A stretch of 64,000 bases of DNA, from assembly GCA_949987705.1 (NCBI GenBank), contig OX465284.1:65519470-65583469 (forward strand), read 5' to 3'. The notes beneath the pieces are model-generated. The model was not told the DNA's origin, searched no databases, and saw only the letters and a program-made list of their open reading frames with translations. Within the stretch, counting starts at the first letter, position 1. Every line of letters begins with the position of its first letter. Positions 20,992-32,785 of the stretch are shown piece after piece. The DNA comes from Thereva unica. Its lineage: Eukaryota > Arthropoda > Insecta > Diptera > Therevidae. A program made the position numbers and the translations under genes.

Positions 20992-21700
20992 AATAAACAT
21001 GGCGCGGAATAGGCTCGGGATTTTTTCGTTATATTTTTGTGGTAAAAAGTGTAAAATCATTGTAAGTTATTACTTTAAACTATACATGGATTATCAGTGA
21101 TTAGTTCTTTAGTGATTTAATAAAAAAAAAAATTAAAAAAAATAGTGATTTAGTGAGTTTTAAGTGTGTTAATTGTTGAGGTAATCAATTTATTTTACTT
21201 TCGCGGTGTTTTTTTCGTGTTTATTAAGGAAAAATATGCTGATTATTTAATTAAAAGTGATTTTAAAGTCATTAAATAATTTATTATGGAATTATTACTA
21301 AACATATAAGTGCAGAAAAGTCTGAAAGGAAAAGTGAATAAGAAAAGTGTTTTTCTACAGCTATATTTTTAATACTAATTACATAATATATGTATTAATT
21401 ACTTTAAAATCACTTGTAATCCCATAACTAAACAAAACATTAAATTTTCAACATTTTTTTTTCGTAAATAAACATGAAAAAATACCGTGAATGTAAAAAC
21501 AGTTGTTCGCCTCAACAATTAAAACACTTAAAAGACACTTAATCACTAGATTATTTTTATTTTTTTTAATTAAACCACTAATAAACTATTCACTGGTAAA
21601 TCTAAGTGCAGTTAAAAGTGTTAAAATACAATATTTTATCACTTTTTACTGCAAAACTATAACCAAAACGTTCCCGAACTTATTCCGCGCCATGTTTATT
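20992..21700. mobile_element. ~0.7-kb foldback element, AATAAACATGGCG ends
   Basis: The left start AATAAACATGGCGCGGAATA and the right end are reverse complements. Matching blocks (TAAAAAGTG, AGTGATTTA, TTTAAGTGT.TTAATTGTTGAGG) continue inward for about 200 bp per arm with small gaps. Between them the centre is AT-rich with further short inverted matches. It codes no protein. No clear target duplication was found. Confidence 0.7.
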
Positions 21701-22042
21701 CCGCTCACTCCGGTGAATTTTTGGACCGAGTTGACCACCATGAAAAACTCTCCTTCGGGGCCTGTAGTTGAGAGGGTCTTGAATAAACCCATAGATGTAA
21801 AGTCGTGATTGGGCTACTGCCTTAAGATGCGCGTGCCAGATCCTGCCTTAACGATCGCACACTTATGTCCAACTCAATAAGCAGGGACGACTGCATTTAT
21901 TATCGATTAGGGCCGCCAAAATAGTTTCAAATTTAATGCTTGTAATATGTGGTACTACCTTATTTCCTAAATAGCGGAAAACCCTTCCATCCGTATCCGT
22001 GAATAATGCTTAACTATTACGCAGGATCCTAGCCGAAAACCT
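21701..22042. other. No gene recognised
   Basis: Ordinary AT-rich sequence between the foldback element and a LINE fragment. Confidence 0.35.
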
Positions 22043-22149
22043 ATGACGTATTCCGTACGCATGCGATTTCTTAAAAGGAGAAAGTTCTGTAATATACAAA
22101 TCCTACATTTTGTCATTTCTCCTACATCACTTCATCCTACATTTTGTCA

Positions 22150-22500
22150 CTTCTCGAATACAACTCTCGAATATCTCTACTATTCTAACGCTCTCCTACC
22201 TCCACGACAAACTTATATACTTAACTCCATATTGGTCCACCCGGCGTATTCCATCTGCCTGCAGTATACAGAAAAAGAATTTGTTCACATATAGCACAAC
22301 CGGACTGTGGAATAATCTTACACAATCTATATTTCCGAATTCCTGCGACATCCAAGAATTCAAATGCATAGTTCATCGCCATCTCCTTAACAACACCCTA
22401 GAGGAAGACAGTCCTCATAACCTGAAACCTATTATATTCCTCGAGCTAAGACTACTTACTACTAAGATTGCATCATGACGTAATCAACGACATGACGGAC
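22150..22500 (+). pseudogene. 3' fragment of a CR1/jockey-type LINE
   Basis: Two overlapping frames carry pieces matching the C-terminus of the LINE at 31945-32658: NALLPPRQTY in one frame, then TTGLWNNLTQSIFP and DIQEFK in the next. A frameshift therefore lies near 22280. The sequence after the stop, with ATGACATGACGGACT-like bases, also matches the 3' untranslated part of that LINE. Dead 5'-truncated copy. Confidence 0.8.
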
Positions 22501-25500
22501 TGGTAATACAACGTGTAATTCATATTTTATCTCCATCTCTTTATCTCACATTGTGATAACTTTGTAGACCAAAGATCTTATGATACATGGCTTAGATTTG
22601 TTCCAGTTCACGTAAATTCAACTTTTTAGCAACATTTGTTCAAAATAATCTTGGAGCAATTCTTAAAATTTCAATTAAAATTATACATTTTGGGAAACCC
22701 TTGAAAAAAAACCCGCTAAAAAAATTACATAAACAACCTTTAATAAAGTTTTTGTAATAAAATTTATAAGTTAAGCTGCTACTTTATCAGTAAAACTTTG
22801 TGGTTGCCCCGGTGAAAATCCTCCCTTCAGGTTTGTGAACTTCGTTAAATTCACGATACGGGAATTTAAACAGATGAAGATTACAGGTTTCCTATCACGA
22901 TTTGTATAACATTGTTTTGCCTAGAGGTGAATAATATACTTCTTAGTATACACAAACCTTTCCATTGGAATTAAACCCGAAAAACCTTAGGCGATATTTT
23001 GAGAATGCTTGCAACAACATTATATTTTGAACAAATTTAGCATACTTGACTACAATATTATAAATATACTATACATAGCCACTAAAGTTTAATGAAGCTT
23101 CTACCAGTACCCACTCTTGAAATGCTAATTCAATCTCTAAAGTAGTTTTTATTACTTAGGTACTGGTGGCGGCGATCGATTCCATTTACTGTTGAAATGT
23201 ATTTACGTGACAATTATTAGTGATATAAAAAGGTTATATGACAATTTTTTCATTAAGTTAATTGAAATTTTCTACACTTTAAGAATTTTCGAAAAAAAAA
23301 GTAATTTTCGCTGAAACCCAGTTTTCAAATCATTAGGGACGAGAATTAGCATTAATAAGAATTGTCGCAACATAAAAGTTCCTCCTAAATTATGCTCAAC
23401 GCAAACAAAAAGGAGATTTTCTTTCTGGTTACTTGTGGCAGATAAAATAATCAACTTCTAAATTTTTACGACCAAAATTTTGCGCCTCCATTAGTACTAA
23501 ATCCCATAAAAATAAATTGTTTAAAACATAAGGATATCCATCAAACGAATGGACATTTTGTGACAATATCCTTCTCGGGAAAAACAGAATTCGTTACCAA
23601 CTTTTAATGCGTTAAAAAATGTTGTTTAAAAAGCTTAAGCAATTCCGCCATAATAAATAGTGCTCAAGTCTCTTTCAGCGATATGTAGGTCTTCCATTCA
23701 TGTACATTGCGTGTATTGGTGTTGACTTTGTGTGTGGGTGTGTGCCGACTTTTAAAAAGTATCTATAAAAAGTGATTGATATCTCACAACCATACCAAAA
23801 ACTTCTGCAGCCAGGATTCTGGTGGTGGTGGATTTTTTTTATTTTCCCTTTTGGTTTCGAATAAAACCCAGGAAGACAAAAAAACCAGGAAGACAAAAAA
23901 ACTTTCCACAGAATTTTCCATAAATTATTTCGGGTGGACTTCATCCCCACACCATCCCCCCTACATTTCTGTCAAGGCCCATTCCATCAGGAAAGCCAGA
24001 AAACGCGAAAAATACTTCCTGCCGGGAAAAAAGGCCAAAAAGTCAATGTTTTATGGCGAGAAGAAGAAAAGGGACGAAATCCTCCCTAGACTATTTTTCA
24101 AGATTTTTGGTTTTCACTTCCTCTTATTGCCGGCCTTGCCACATGCACACACACCAACAAAAAAAATGTTGAATGAAAGGCTTTCTGTGTTTCCTGTACC
24201 GAAGACGTGTAAGCATAGAAAATTTAAAATAATTAGCCTGGATGTCCTTGTAGCGCTAGCAGGAGACAACGAAATTGGAAAATCAATTTAGAATGGAATT
24301 AGCCAAGATGGTGCCCACTTGGAGTAATCAAACAGGAAAAAGAACCAAAGGCGCAGATTAAATCAAAGGCGAAATTTTCTTTTTTGGCTGTATCCTTGAG
24401 TCAGCCTCGTCCTGTAAAGACCAGCCTCTTAATGGTGTGTCGTAATCAATTTTTCCAGATAAGTAAAAATGTCGGCCCAAATTTTATTTGTCCAGATTGG
24501 GTCTGGCTCTTTTTTGTGTATAAAAAAAAGAAGATCCACAAGTCCATGACAACAGCCTTGTCACTTGGAAAAAGTTCTATGGGTACCTTTCTCCTGTCCG
24601 CCTTTTTAAATCTCTATGCTCTTGTGTTAACAATTTTCCGTCCAAGTCAACACCATAAAATGAAATTATTCTACATTTACATCAAAATCGGATTATTTTG
24701 ACAAAATATTGAGAAGCTCATTTCATGGTATTCCTGCGAGTTTAATTTCTCACCAAGCAAAAAATAAAAAAAAGTGTTTACTTTTTGCTCCCCCCTGTAG
24801 CATTTCACAAATTTATCGATTGTCGGTAAAATATGAGATGAAATTTGAAAGAAATTAACCACAATCAGATAGGGGATGAATTTTTTCGTACTGTAAGATG
24901 ATGAAAAAGATTTACGAAGGATGTGGGTTGTACTCGTTGTTTGGTATAGAAGTAGTGTGTTTGTTCTGTTGACGGTTGAAGATCTTTTGTTATTGGATTT
25001 TATGAAATCACAGCTTTATCACCAGTGTAACGAAACTGTTTAGCATTAAATACTCCTTAAAAGCTATACATGTGGTGTGGATGTGGCGATAAACAATTGT
25101 TTTTGTTCTTTTTCCTATATTATTAAAATTCAATTCATTAGCTTTAATTTGCTTCAAACCGAGCTCAAATTGGATTATTCAATTCACAGTTATTGAATTT
25201 TCAAACAAAAAGAGCATCAATTTTCAATTGTTTATAATTTTGTTGCAAAAATTTTTTTTGTCTAATATTTGGTATACTTATGTATACTACAACTTAAAAC
25301 TCATCAAGTAAGCATAAAACCAATTGAAAAAACCTTTTTAGTTTTTGCTGTTACGTTTCAGGAATTTTTACCCCATAGCCTCCTTTTTCTTTTTGAGTAA
25401 AAGTAACTTTTACCAGCGATGTTCTAACGAAAATAGATATAACCAGTTGGGTTGTGGATTTCACCCTTTCGGTCCACACGATCAAGTTACTAGTATGTTG

Positions 25501-25839
25501 AGTGTTGCATATTATGAATAGATATTTTAATAATAAATGAACAATAATAAATACAAATTGTAAGAAAAAATTACACCAAAAAGCAAAAATCTTGAATAAT
25601 ATAATATTAATCAATTGTCTACTTAGAAAAGATAATAGTTTTATTAGCAATGGGAAACAGTCCCGCCACAAAACCTATTTCTTAAAAAAAATACAAAAGT
25701 GCGTGTCAGCTCCCATGCATGACTGGAGTTCATTTCTGTCTTAAAATAACATTAGGCAAAGAAAGTAAATGAACCAATATATTTCTTTATATTGATTCGT
25801 TCAAATATATAACATAAATTTTATTTTCTACTTTTTAGC
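22501..25839. other. 3.3 kb without recognisable gene
   Basis: The longest frame (23776-24291, plus, 171 codons) is Lys/Phe-rich, has no family motif, and overlaps GGTGGTGGTGG and AAGACAAAAAAACC simple sequence. I do not call it a gene. A tandem pair CCAGGAAGACAAAAAAA lies near 23868-23900. Otherwise AT-rich spacer. Confidence 0.4.
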
Positions 25840-25842
25840 ATT

Positions 25843-26133
25843 CTACTTTTTAGTAGCAAATCTTAGAACATATCCAGTCACTCGTAGTAAACGCCTCCAA
25901 CAGCTAAAATCCTCAAACATCAACACTGGCACTCGTTCGCATGTTGAAATCTCCGTTGATAACAAGGTTGCTAACACAATTGGTAGATGCGACAAATTTT
26001 CGTTTTCGTTAGGCCACTTGTTTTTCCTTTTGATAGCCACTCCGGTCCTTGGGCCCATTTTTCTGTCCTCATTAGTTGTGCTGCGGTCACTCCTCTTGTT
26101 AAAAGATCGGCCGGATTCTCCATTCCAGGGCAA
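25843..26133 (-). pseudogene. BEL/Pao RNase H tail and integrase start, truncated
   Basis: The NPADLLTRG motif that follows RNase H in Pao/BEL polyproteins, and then GPEWL, are readable around 26050-26130 across frames. The frame ends at 25843 with VTGYVLRFATKK, resembling the helical segment before the integrase HHCC zinc finger. The catalytic DDE core of integrase is missing. The element is therefore integration-defective. Confidence 0.7.
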
Positions 26134-26144
26134 TGTGGCCAGTC

Positions 26145-26602
26145 TTATATGTTAGTCAATTCTCTGATTTCATTCACTCGATTAGAAACATAGGGCTTCC
26201 ATTTCTTCCTATCACCTCGTACCCAATGAAGCGTTATTTTTGAATCAGACCAGAAGAAGAATTTTCCAATGGATATATTTAACGATTTTGTTAAATAGAG
26301 CTTTAATCTAGCAGCAATTAAAGCTGCTGTTAACTCCAAAGCGTGGAGCTTGGAAGCGTAATTTCGAGATTTTCGTTCTCCTTAAGCGGTGCCACGCGAC
26401 TTTTCTCGACATTTTTGTACAAATCTTCGCTTCTAATAAAAGCAACAATACCATAAGCTCGCTGGCTGCCATCTGCGAATATATGGGCCTGTATATTAGT
26501 TACTTGGTTGGATAGGTAAACATTGCGAGGTATGAATGCTTCATTTAATAACAAAAGTTCGTTGACATAGCATTTCCAACGTCTCCTTAAATCATCTGGC
26601 AA
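26145..26602 (-). pseudogene. BEL/Pao RNase H domain
   Basis: Two adjacent frames are split by a frameshift near 26335. The first has IQAHIFADGSQRAYG with the first catalytic Asp. The second has MELTAALIAARL, with the catalytic Glu, and FFWSDSKITLHWVRG, with the second Asp, then WKPYVSNRVNEI. Order and spacing match the RNase H of Pao-type elements. It would degrade the RNA of RNA/DNA hybrids if intact. Confidence 0.8.
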
Positions 26603-27806
26603 AGGAATATCCCAATTTAACTTGAACTTCCTTCCATGTATCTTGAAATAGAATTTTTAATGCAATTGTAACAGGACCGAGAGCTCCTAATGGATCATAT
26701 ATTCTGGATATCGTTTGCAGTACGCTCCGCTTAGTTCCTTTTTGAGCGCCATTTTCAAATTCAACTAGCGAATCTAGGCAGGGTGGTATTTCGTCACTAA
26801 TGGCATTCCACCTTATTCCTAACACCTTTTGCTCCACTGGTATTTCGGTATCATCAAATATTTTTCGCACTTCCACAGCATTGCTGTTCCATTTTCGTAA
26901 ACGCATTGATGCTCGTTGCATTAATTCCTTTCCTTCGACATAAATTCGTTTTGCACATTCTTCGACATCGGTACTAAGTATGAGATCATCCTTATAGAAA
27001 GAATTCCTCAGAGTAGAACAAGTTTGCGAAAAAATTCTTAGCTTTCGCATCTAAATGTTTTAATATAGCAGCAGAAAGCAAAAATGAGGTTTATCTGACG
27101 CCGAATGTCACTCTCATTCGATATGTTGAGAAGGTTGGCAGATTATTAGTTGACTCTATTGCTTTCGAAAACCATATAAATCGGTGACTGTCACGAACCT
27201 CTTCCTTCAAAGATCCTCTTCTTTCAAAATGTCCGGCAACAAATTTGAACCAGTATGAAAATGATAATTTAGTGAAAGAGCGGAATGTGCATGGGAAGAG
27301 GCGTCAAAAACGATTCTCAGCTTTGTTGTTTTTTTATGCAACCGGTAAACAGGTCGATGAGGCATATAATATTGATTCCTACCTCCTTCCTCATTTGACA
27401 CCAACTCAGCTACTCCTGACTGTATCATTTCATTCATTGCCTTGTCATAATCTAATAAATTTTTAGGATTTCTAGATAATTTTCGTAATGATGACTTTAA
27501 TCTGTTAAATGCAATTTCCTTGTTTATTTCAAGAGTGACATTTAAGCCCTTCCATGGCAAACTCGCCTCATATCGTTCATTTCTTTTAACTATGCACTTT
27601 TGCTGTAACTCGGATGTCATTTCGTTTTGTTCAAGTGCATCTGGTTTTATCCCTAATACATCTAATTCCCAAAGTATAGATAAATTACTTTCGTCCAGCA
27701 CAGTAGATGCTAAAACATGAGAAACTTTAGTACCTTTACTCATGCTCATACTTACTGGACATACGCCATGTAATGTCCATCCAAATATTGTCTTAATAAT
27801 GGACAA
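26592..27806 (-). pseudogene. BEL/Pao reverse transcriptase
   Basis: The entry motif IFGWTLHGVCP is followed by YYMPHRPVYR and RIVFDASSHA, all BEL/Pao RT hallmarks. Between 27050 and 27200 the frame is broken, though RVTFGVRQTSFLLSAAILKH is still readable. The catalytic box reads FYKDDLILST, with Lys where FYVDD is usual. Downstream KVLGIRWN and ISRIYDPLGALGPVT are the thumb-region motifs of the family. At least two frameshifts make it non-functional. Confidence 0.85.
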
Positions 27807-27810
27807 TCCA

Positions 27811-28312
27811 TCAGTTTATCCTTTTTATATCTGTGGTTGTTAATTTCCAGAAGTAATCTGCGCCTATTAATAAACTTAAGCCATCTTCTACGTCACAATT
27901 ACCGTAGTTGACATCTGCTAAATCCAAATTATCTAAATCCAAATCCAAAACATCAGCACATATTATTGGCACAACGACGGCAGTAATGCAAATTTCATTA
28001 ATTTGATTTTTGTCTTTTAATTTCACCGACACTAATCTATATTCTTCAAAGTTATTGACACTAGCACTTACCGAAAGGTAATATGTTCATTTTTACAGTA
28101 CCGACGATATGCAATTTCAATTTATTTGCTACACTTTCCCGTATATATGTTCGTTGACTTGCGCTATCAATAATTATCCTTACAAAAATGTTGGCATTCG
28201 ATAAAGGCGAAATAGCAAATACTCGCGCCGTTTGCAAAATTACATCAATCGGTTCGTTTGATTCACGGTACGTACACAGACTTATTGTTTTCGCTTTATT
28301 ATTTAACCCGGG
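27811..28312 (-). pseudogene. BEL/Pao aspartic protease region
   Basis: The active-site motif IIIDSASQRTYI lies at about 28150-28190, where DSGS-type residues are usual, and is followed by ANKLKL. Further on LLIGADYFWKL (about 27840) is the conserved end of the protease/linker region in BEL/Pao polyproteins. A frameshift lies near 28060. The family processes its own polyprotein. Confidence 0.75.
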
Positions 28313-28462
28313 GGCTACACGAACAATTTTTCAATTGCAATATTGCATTGCAGTACTAAAATTGATCGTGTAGCCCCTGCTGTAATATTGCATTGTATAT
28401 TGCAGCAGGAGCTACACGATCAATTTTACTACTGCAATGCAATATTGCAATTGAAAAAATTG
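28313..28462. mobile_element. 150-bp hairpin element inserted in the BEL/Pao frame
   Basis: ACCCGGG lies on both sides (28306-28312 and 28463-28469), 7 bp and possibly 8 with one mismatch. The insert is dense in inverted matches: GCTACACGA / TCGTGTAGC, CAATTGCAATATTGCATTGC in both orientations, and CAGCAGG / CCTGCTG. It separates gag zinc knuckles from protease and breaks the frame. A 7-8-bp duplication hints at a hAT-type or similar MITE. The terminal repeats do not match fully, since the right end lacks the leading GGCTACACGAA. Confidence 0.7.
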
Positions 28463-28512
28463 ACCCGGGTAAATTCAATTTTTCGTTTAACACGCCGTTC
28501 GTTGTTTTTACC

Positions 28513-29778
28513 TTGTACGTCGGATCGCACATAGTACAAGTAGCATGTTTACCAGAGCATTTTTTGCAAACAAGATTTTTATACCGGCAAAATTTAGATC
28601 TGTGACCCATACTAAGGCATCGAAAACACATGCCATTTTTTCTAAGCAATTCTTTCTTGCTTTCTATCGTGCTCCTTTGATTTGCAAAACTGGCTAAAAT
28701 GCATATCGTTCGTTGTTATCAAACCAGCAGCGGTAGTTGGAGCATGTCTCTTTCTAGAAGCATGTACTGGCTTCGTGGTTTCAGTCACTCCAGCCGGTTC
28801 TAACGATTCGACTTCGCATTTTAAAAATGTTAGGATGCTTTGTAATTCGGTATCACCCCTAGACAATATGGAACTAGAAACGGCTGATTCTGATTCACGA
28901 TCATCAAAATTTTGTGATACAAATTTTTGTTGTTCTTTGTCATGAAGGCGATGATACTGCATTCTCAGCTCGATCGGAAAGCTTTGGGGAGGATTGTTTT
29001 TAGCATTATGCTATAATGCGCTGTGGGAACATTCAATGCTTTCAGTGATCGTGTACCTGATAGCACATTATTGTAAAGGCGGCGAAGTCTAGCAATGTCG
29101 TTTCTGCTATGGGGATGCGGTAGTGCCATTAGCTGCTGCACAGTCATATCAATTAATTTTTCAGGTTTTCCATATTCTTCTTGCAGGAGGCTGATAATAC
29201 TATCGTAGCATTCGTCTGACGGCGTGAAGCCTTTTTCTGCAGCTCCCGTAAGAACGGTCTGCAGAAATGGAATTTTTCTACACTGGAGAGATTTCGATTT
29301 TCATGTACAGCAGTGCGGAATTGTTGCCAAAATGAAATCCATTCTTTATGATCTCCAGACAACTTTTTAAGTTTCAGACGTTCTAATTTTGTGCAAATCT
29401 CTTTTGTTGGCAATAATTTAGATTCTGATGCGTTGGGTATTCCATGAAGTTTATTTTGAACTTTAGTTAATCGCACTTTAATGCGGCTAATAACGTTGAT
29501 TGCAGTGTCTTCGTAGTCAGCAATTTTTTCATATTCGCGTTCAATTTCATCTGATTTTAATAAGTTCTTCTCACGCATCTCGTTATTAAAGCTGCACAAA
29601 CTTTCGTGGTGGCCGTGGTTAAACGTTGTAAATATGATTGTAATTCTTCTCTGCTATCAAAATCAGCACTTTCATTATTAATCTGCGAATCTGGGCTTTT
29701 TAGGAAGTCGAGCGTGGCTTTAGAAAGGCGCGTTATTTGACCACGATAAGAAGCACGTGCAGTCGATTCTAAACTCAT
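28513..29778 (-). pseudogene. BEL/Pao gag-like region with zinc knuckles
   Basis: It starts with an ATG at 29778 and runs through at least four frames (29778-29557, 29599-29153, 29147-28965, 28962-28642, 28649 onward). Capsid-type motifs include WISFWQQFRTAVHENRNL, typical of Pao/BEL gag. Near the end two zinc knuckles are readable, CFRCLSMGHRSKFC and CKKCSGKHATCTMC. The protein would package the element RNA. The frameshifts show long decay. Confidence 0.8.
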
Positions 29779-29873
29779 TGTTGTAAGGAAATGTCAGTTT
29801 GAGCCAGAAAAATTGCACCCACGTTAGGAATCGATATATGTATTCTCGCGATCGTTATTAATTAAGGCCAGAG

Positions 29874-29893
29874 TTCCCGGGTTTCGGCAACCA
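29874..29893 (-). promoter_or_regulatory. Primer binding site of the BEL/Pao element
   Basis: The minus strand reads TGGTTGCCGAAACCCGGGAA about 95 bp before the gag ATG. A TGG start followed by GCCGAAACCCGGGA is similar to primer sites I recall for BEL/Pao elements. It marks the inner edge of the 5' LTR. The priming tRNA is not identified. Confidence 0.6.
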
Positions 29894-30039
29894 ATATTAA
29901 AAATATCTGCAAGGGGACCGGACGCTACTCTAAATTTCAAAAGACCTTATCGTTGTTTCTTTAATTCACGAGAACTTTATTCGTTAAGGTTATTCAGACT
30001 AAACTTAACAATACTCAATTGTTTTCAGGTAACCGAACA

Positions 30040-30363
30040 TAGAAGGCGTAGTATTTGTATATATTTATAGTTGTGTTAGTAAATGCAATTATATTTATTG
30101 TTTTAGTATTGAGTATTGATTTATTTAATTTACAACAGTAACCAAGCGAAAGCGAAGAATGCCGAAATCTCAAACAAAAATGAGACAAGAAAACGTTATT
30201 TATGGAAAAGGACTTGCACCAAGATTTGGGAAAAGAATGAAAACTCTTTGCAGAACGGACCATTTTTTTACCTGGCTTCCATGCTGAATTTATAATAAAT
30301 TTACAAAAGTGAGGTACTTTTAAGAAGGAAGCGAAAGCAATACTCCCCCACGAAGAGCAGTTA
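30040..30363. other. Possible LTR remainder or spacer
   Basis: AT-rich sequence between the putative LTR edge and the CCCAGCGGG element. It may still belong to the BEL/Pao LTR, but without a second LTR for comparison this cannot be settled. Confidence 0.3.
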
Positions 30364-30890
30364 CCCAGCGGGGAATTGAAGCGCTTTTGAACAGATTTGG
30401 AAGCTCTGAAAAGGAATGCTAATGCGCTTCTTATTCATATCCCAACTCCTTTCCTTTTAACGCAGGCATGTCATCAGAACGAGGTGCTTACAATTTGTTG
30501 TTGAAGAAGCGCACTCGAAGCTGGGTAATTGAAGCTATTGGGAAGCTTCTGAAGCTTTTTTGAGCCATAGTATCAATATTATCGCCATTTTGCTGAAATC
30601 GAACCCATAATAATTTTTCAGTTTCAAGAATTAATTTTTGCACAAAAAGCTGAACATTTATTAAAACAATTATTCAACTGAATTAATTCAATAATAAAAT
30701 TTCACTTATTATTTTCAACAGAAATAGTATTTCATAACTGACGCGGTTTTACAAAAACCTCAAATTTCCCAAAGTAGGGGAATAATAAAAAACTTGAGAA
30801 AAACGAAGCAAAAAATGCTTCCAGAGAGCTTCCATAGCATATGAATTGGAAGGACTACATTCCTGCTTCTTTTGCAGCGCTTAATTTGGG
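30364..30890. mobile_element. CCCAGCGGG MITE, diverged longer copy C
   Basis: It starts CCCAGCGGGGAATTGAAGCG like copies A and B and keeps their order of blocks (CTTATTCATATCCCAA, GGCATGTCATCAGA, GAAGAAGCGCA). It carries about 120 bp of extra AT-rich sequence in the middle, and its right end is shortened to AGCGCTTAATTTGGG. TA lies on each side. It is older than copies A and B. Confidence 0.75.
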
Positions 30891-31879
30891 TAATTCTTTT
30901 GGAAACTGCTTCAGATGGTGTTATATTTCCCTAAAAAACATAAGTGTTCGATCAATTGTACCGACTGTGAATTACTTAAAAGAGGAAAGAAACGCCAAAT
31001 GCAATTGCAGCATATAAGTTATATTAAAATAGATGCTACAAACGATTCAGTAATTATACACCGAGCTGTCGAAAAAATCAGGGTTTTTAATCTGAACATT
31101 TGTTGCGTCAACTGATGTTACTTTAAATTTTGAACGGGAAGATATTTTGATCTGAAAATTTACAGAAAACTGCCTTAAGTATTCAACTAATGTACAATAG
31201 CAAAATTTCAACACAACTTTTTGATTAGAAAAAAAAATCTCTCGAATCTGTTGGAAAATTTTTAAACATTCGCCATTTTGTTTTTAAATGATGAAAACAG
31301 TTCGGTAAAAGTCGTTAGGCGGCTTAGAAAATTAGTTAAACTAGATTAACTAATTATCGATATATGCAATATTAACTGAGATATGGCGAGTAAAAATTTC
31401 GTACAAACAGCGCATACGAAAAAAATGCATTTTTATGTTTTTTTAATATGTTGACAATGTCCAAACTTCGGCCGAAATCACCTGTAGACGCATTTTTACA
31501 TCCTCTATCGATTGCAATTAGTTTCAACCGGTTATGTCATTTCCATCACTTCGAGCGATAAAATGGGGTTGCGCTGCAGGCCTATATGCCAAATGCACCT
31601 ATAGCTTTTTTAATCCTATTTAATCTATCTTTTAATATTAAGGGGTAAGTGTTTGTAAAATTAATTCTCATTGATTTTGTTTTTTTTTTTGTAAATTTAT
31701 TCTAAAACCTGCTTCCAATGCACATATGTCTAAGGTATCTATCTTTCTTTGCATGGCTTCTTTTGAATAAGGTAGAAGTGTGGTATCATCTGTGTATTCA
31801 AGATGTTCTACCCGTTCTACTAATCCCCATTGAATTCCTCATTCTGCATTATTTCGTTAATACTTTTTACACTCCAGTT
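30891..31879. other. No gene recognised
   Basis: AT-rich. The leftmost part of the following LINE's 3' untranslated region may extend to about 31860 (a short A run on the minus strand there), but its end is not sharp. Confidence 0.4.
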
Positions 31880-31944
31880 TTTTTTATGTGGCAGTGCTAA
31901 GCTCAGGAGTCACCCTTTTTACTGCTAGTCCGTCATGTCATTTG

Positions 31945-32658
31945 TCACGTCATGGTGCAATGTCTAGCAGTAAGCTTAGTACCGTGGAGGGATGAGGGGG
32001 GGGGGTATAGATTAAGGATTAAAAGGTACGGGGGGTATTGAAGAAGGTGGTTAACCCTGCGTTTGAACTCTTGGATGTTGTAGGAGCTCGGAAATACTGA
32101 CTGCGAGAGGTTATTCCACAGTCGAGTTGTTCTATTAACAAACGAATTCATATCTTGTTGAGTGCGTGAAAGAGGTAGTTGCTGGTGAAGGAAATGAGAC
32201 GAGTGGGCTAATCTGGTGTTGCGGGTATAAGATTGCCGTGGAGGCAGGAGAGCGTTTAACTCGGAGGAACAGTCACTATGATAGTAGCGATAAAATTTTG
32301 TCAGTGCTGCTATATTCCAACCGTGGCTCAAGGGGTCGATGGTGGAGCAGGGGGTGTCGTCATCAATTAACTTGAGTGCCCTTTTTTGCACCTTATTTAA
32401 CCATGCCAATGTGGTTATTGGGGCGCCGCCCCAAACGAGGGGTCTATATTCGAGAAGAGGCCGAATGTAGGATTTATAAATAACAGCACGGGCCGATGGC
32501 TGGAGGAGGAACTTGCACCTCTTAAGAAATCCCAAGCGCTGGGATGCTTGTTTGGCGATTTGGAATATGTGGTCATTCCACCGCAAGTCTTTGGCTAATG
32601 TCACGCCTAAGATGTGTAAGGATGGGTCGGCCATTAGTTGAACTCCATCCACTCTCAA
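31945..32658 (-). pseudogene. LINE ORF2 C-terminal region
   Basis: The thumb and tail are readable in one frame of 237 codons: LHILGVTLAKDLRWNDHI, RLGFLKRCKFLL, SYIRPLLEYRPLVWGGAP, VQKRALKLI, FYRYYHSDCSSEL and TTRLWNNLSQSVFP. These are typical of the CR1/jockey group. Compared with family members the Cys of LLEYC is Arg. The frame is intact here although the rest of ORF2 is broken. Confidence 0.88.
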
Positions 32659-32785
32659 GGGGGAGAGGTGTTGAGCTTCTTTTTGGAGATAAGAGAGTAC
32701 TTGGTTTTGTTGGAGTTGAATTCAACACGATTCTTCTTTCCCCACTCTAGATTGAGTTCAATGTCGTTATTAATAGAGTTGGACA

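Larger units (their letters stand above)
25840..30039 (-). mobile_element. BEL/Pao LTR retrotransposon, decayed and 3'-truncated
   Basis: Read on the minus strand the order is primer binding site, gag, protease, reverse transcriptase, RNase H, and the first part of integrase, the standard BEL/Pao layout. Many frameshifts break the polyprotein. The sequence stops near 25840 just inside integrase, and no second LTR is seen to the left. A candidate 5' LTR end lies right of 29893; on the minus strand it may start at TGTTCGG (30039), but a 146-bp LTR would be short. A 150-bp hairpin element sits between gag and protease. Confidence 0.88.

Noticed and set aside
23776..24291. 171-codon plus-strand frame
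   Set aside because: Lys/Phe/His-rich, passes through simple repeats, no recognisable domain, no codon pattern different from the surrounding spacer.
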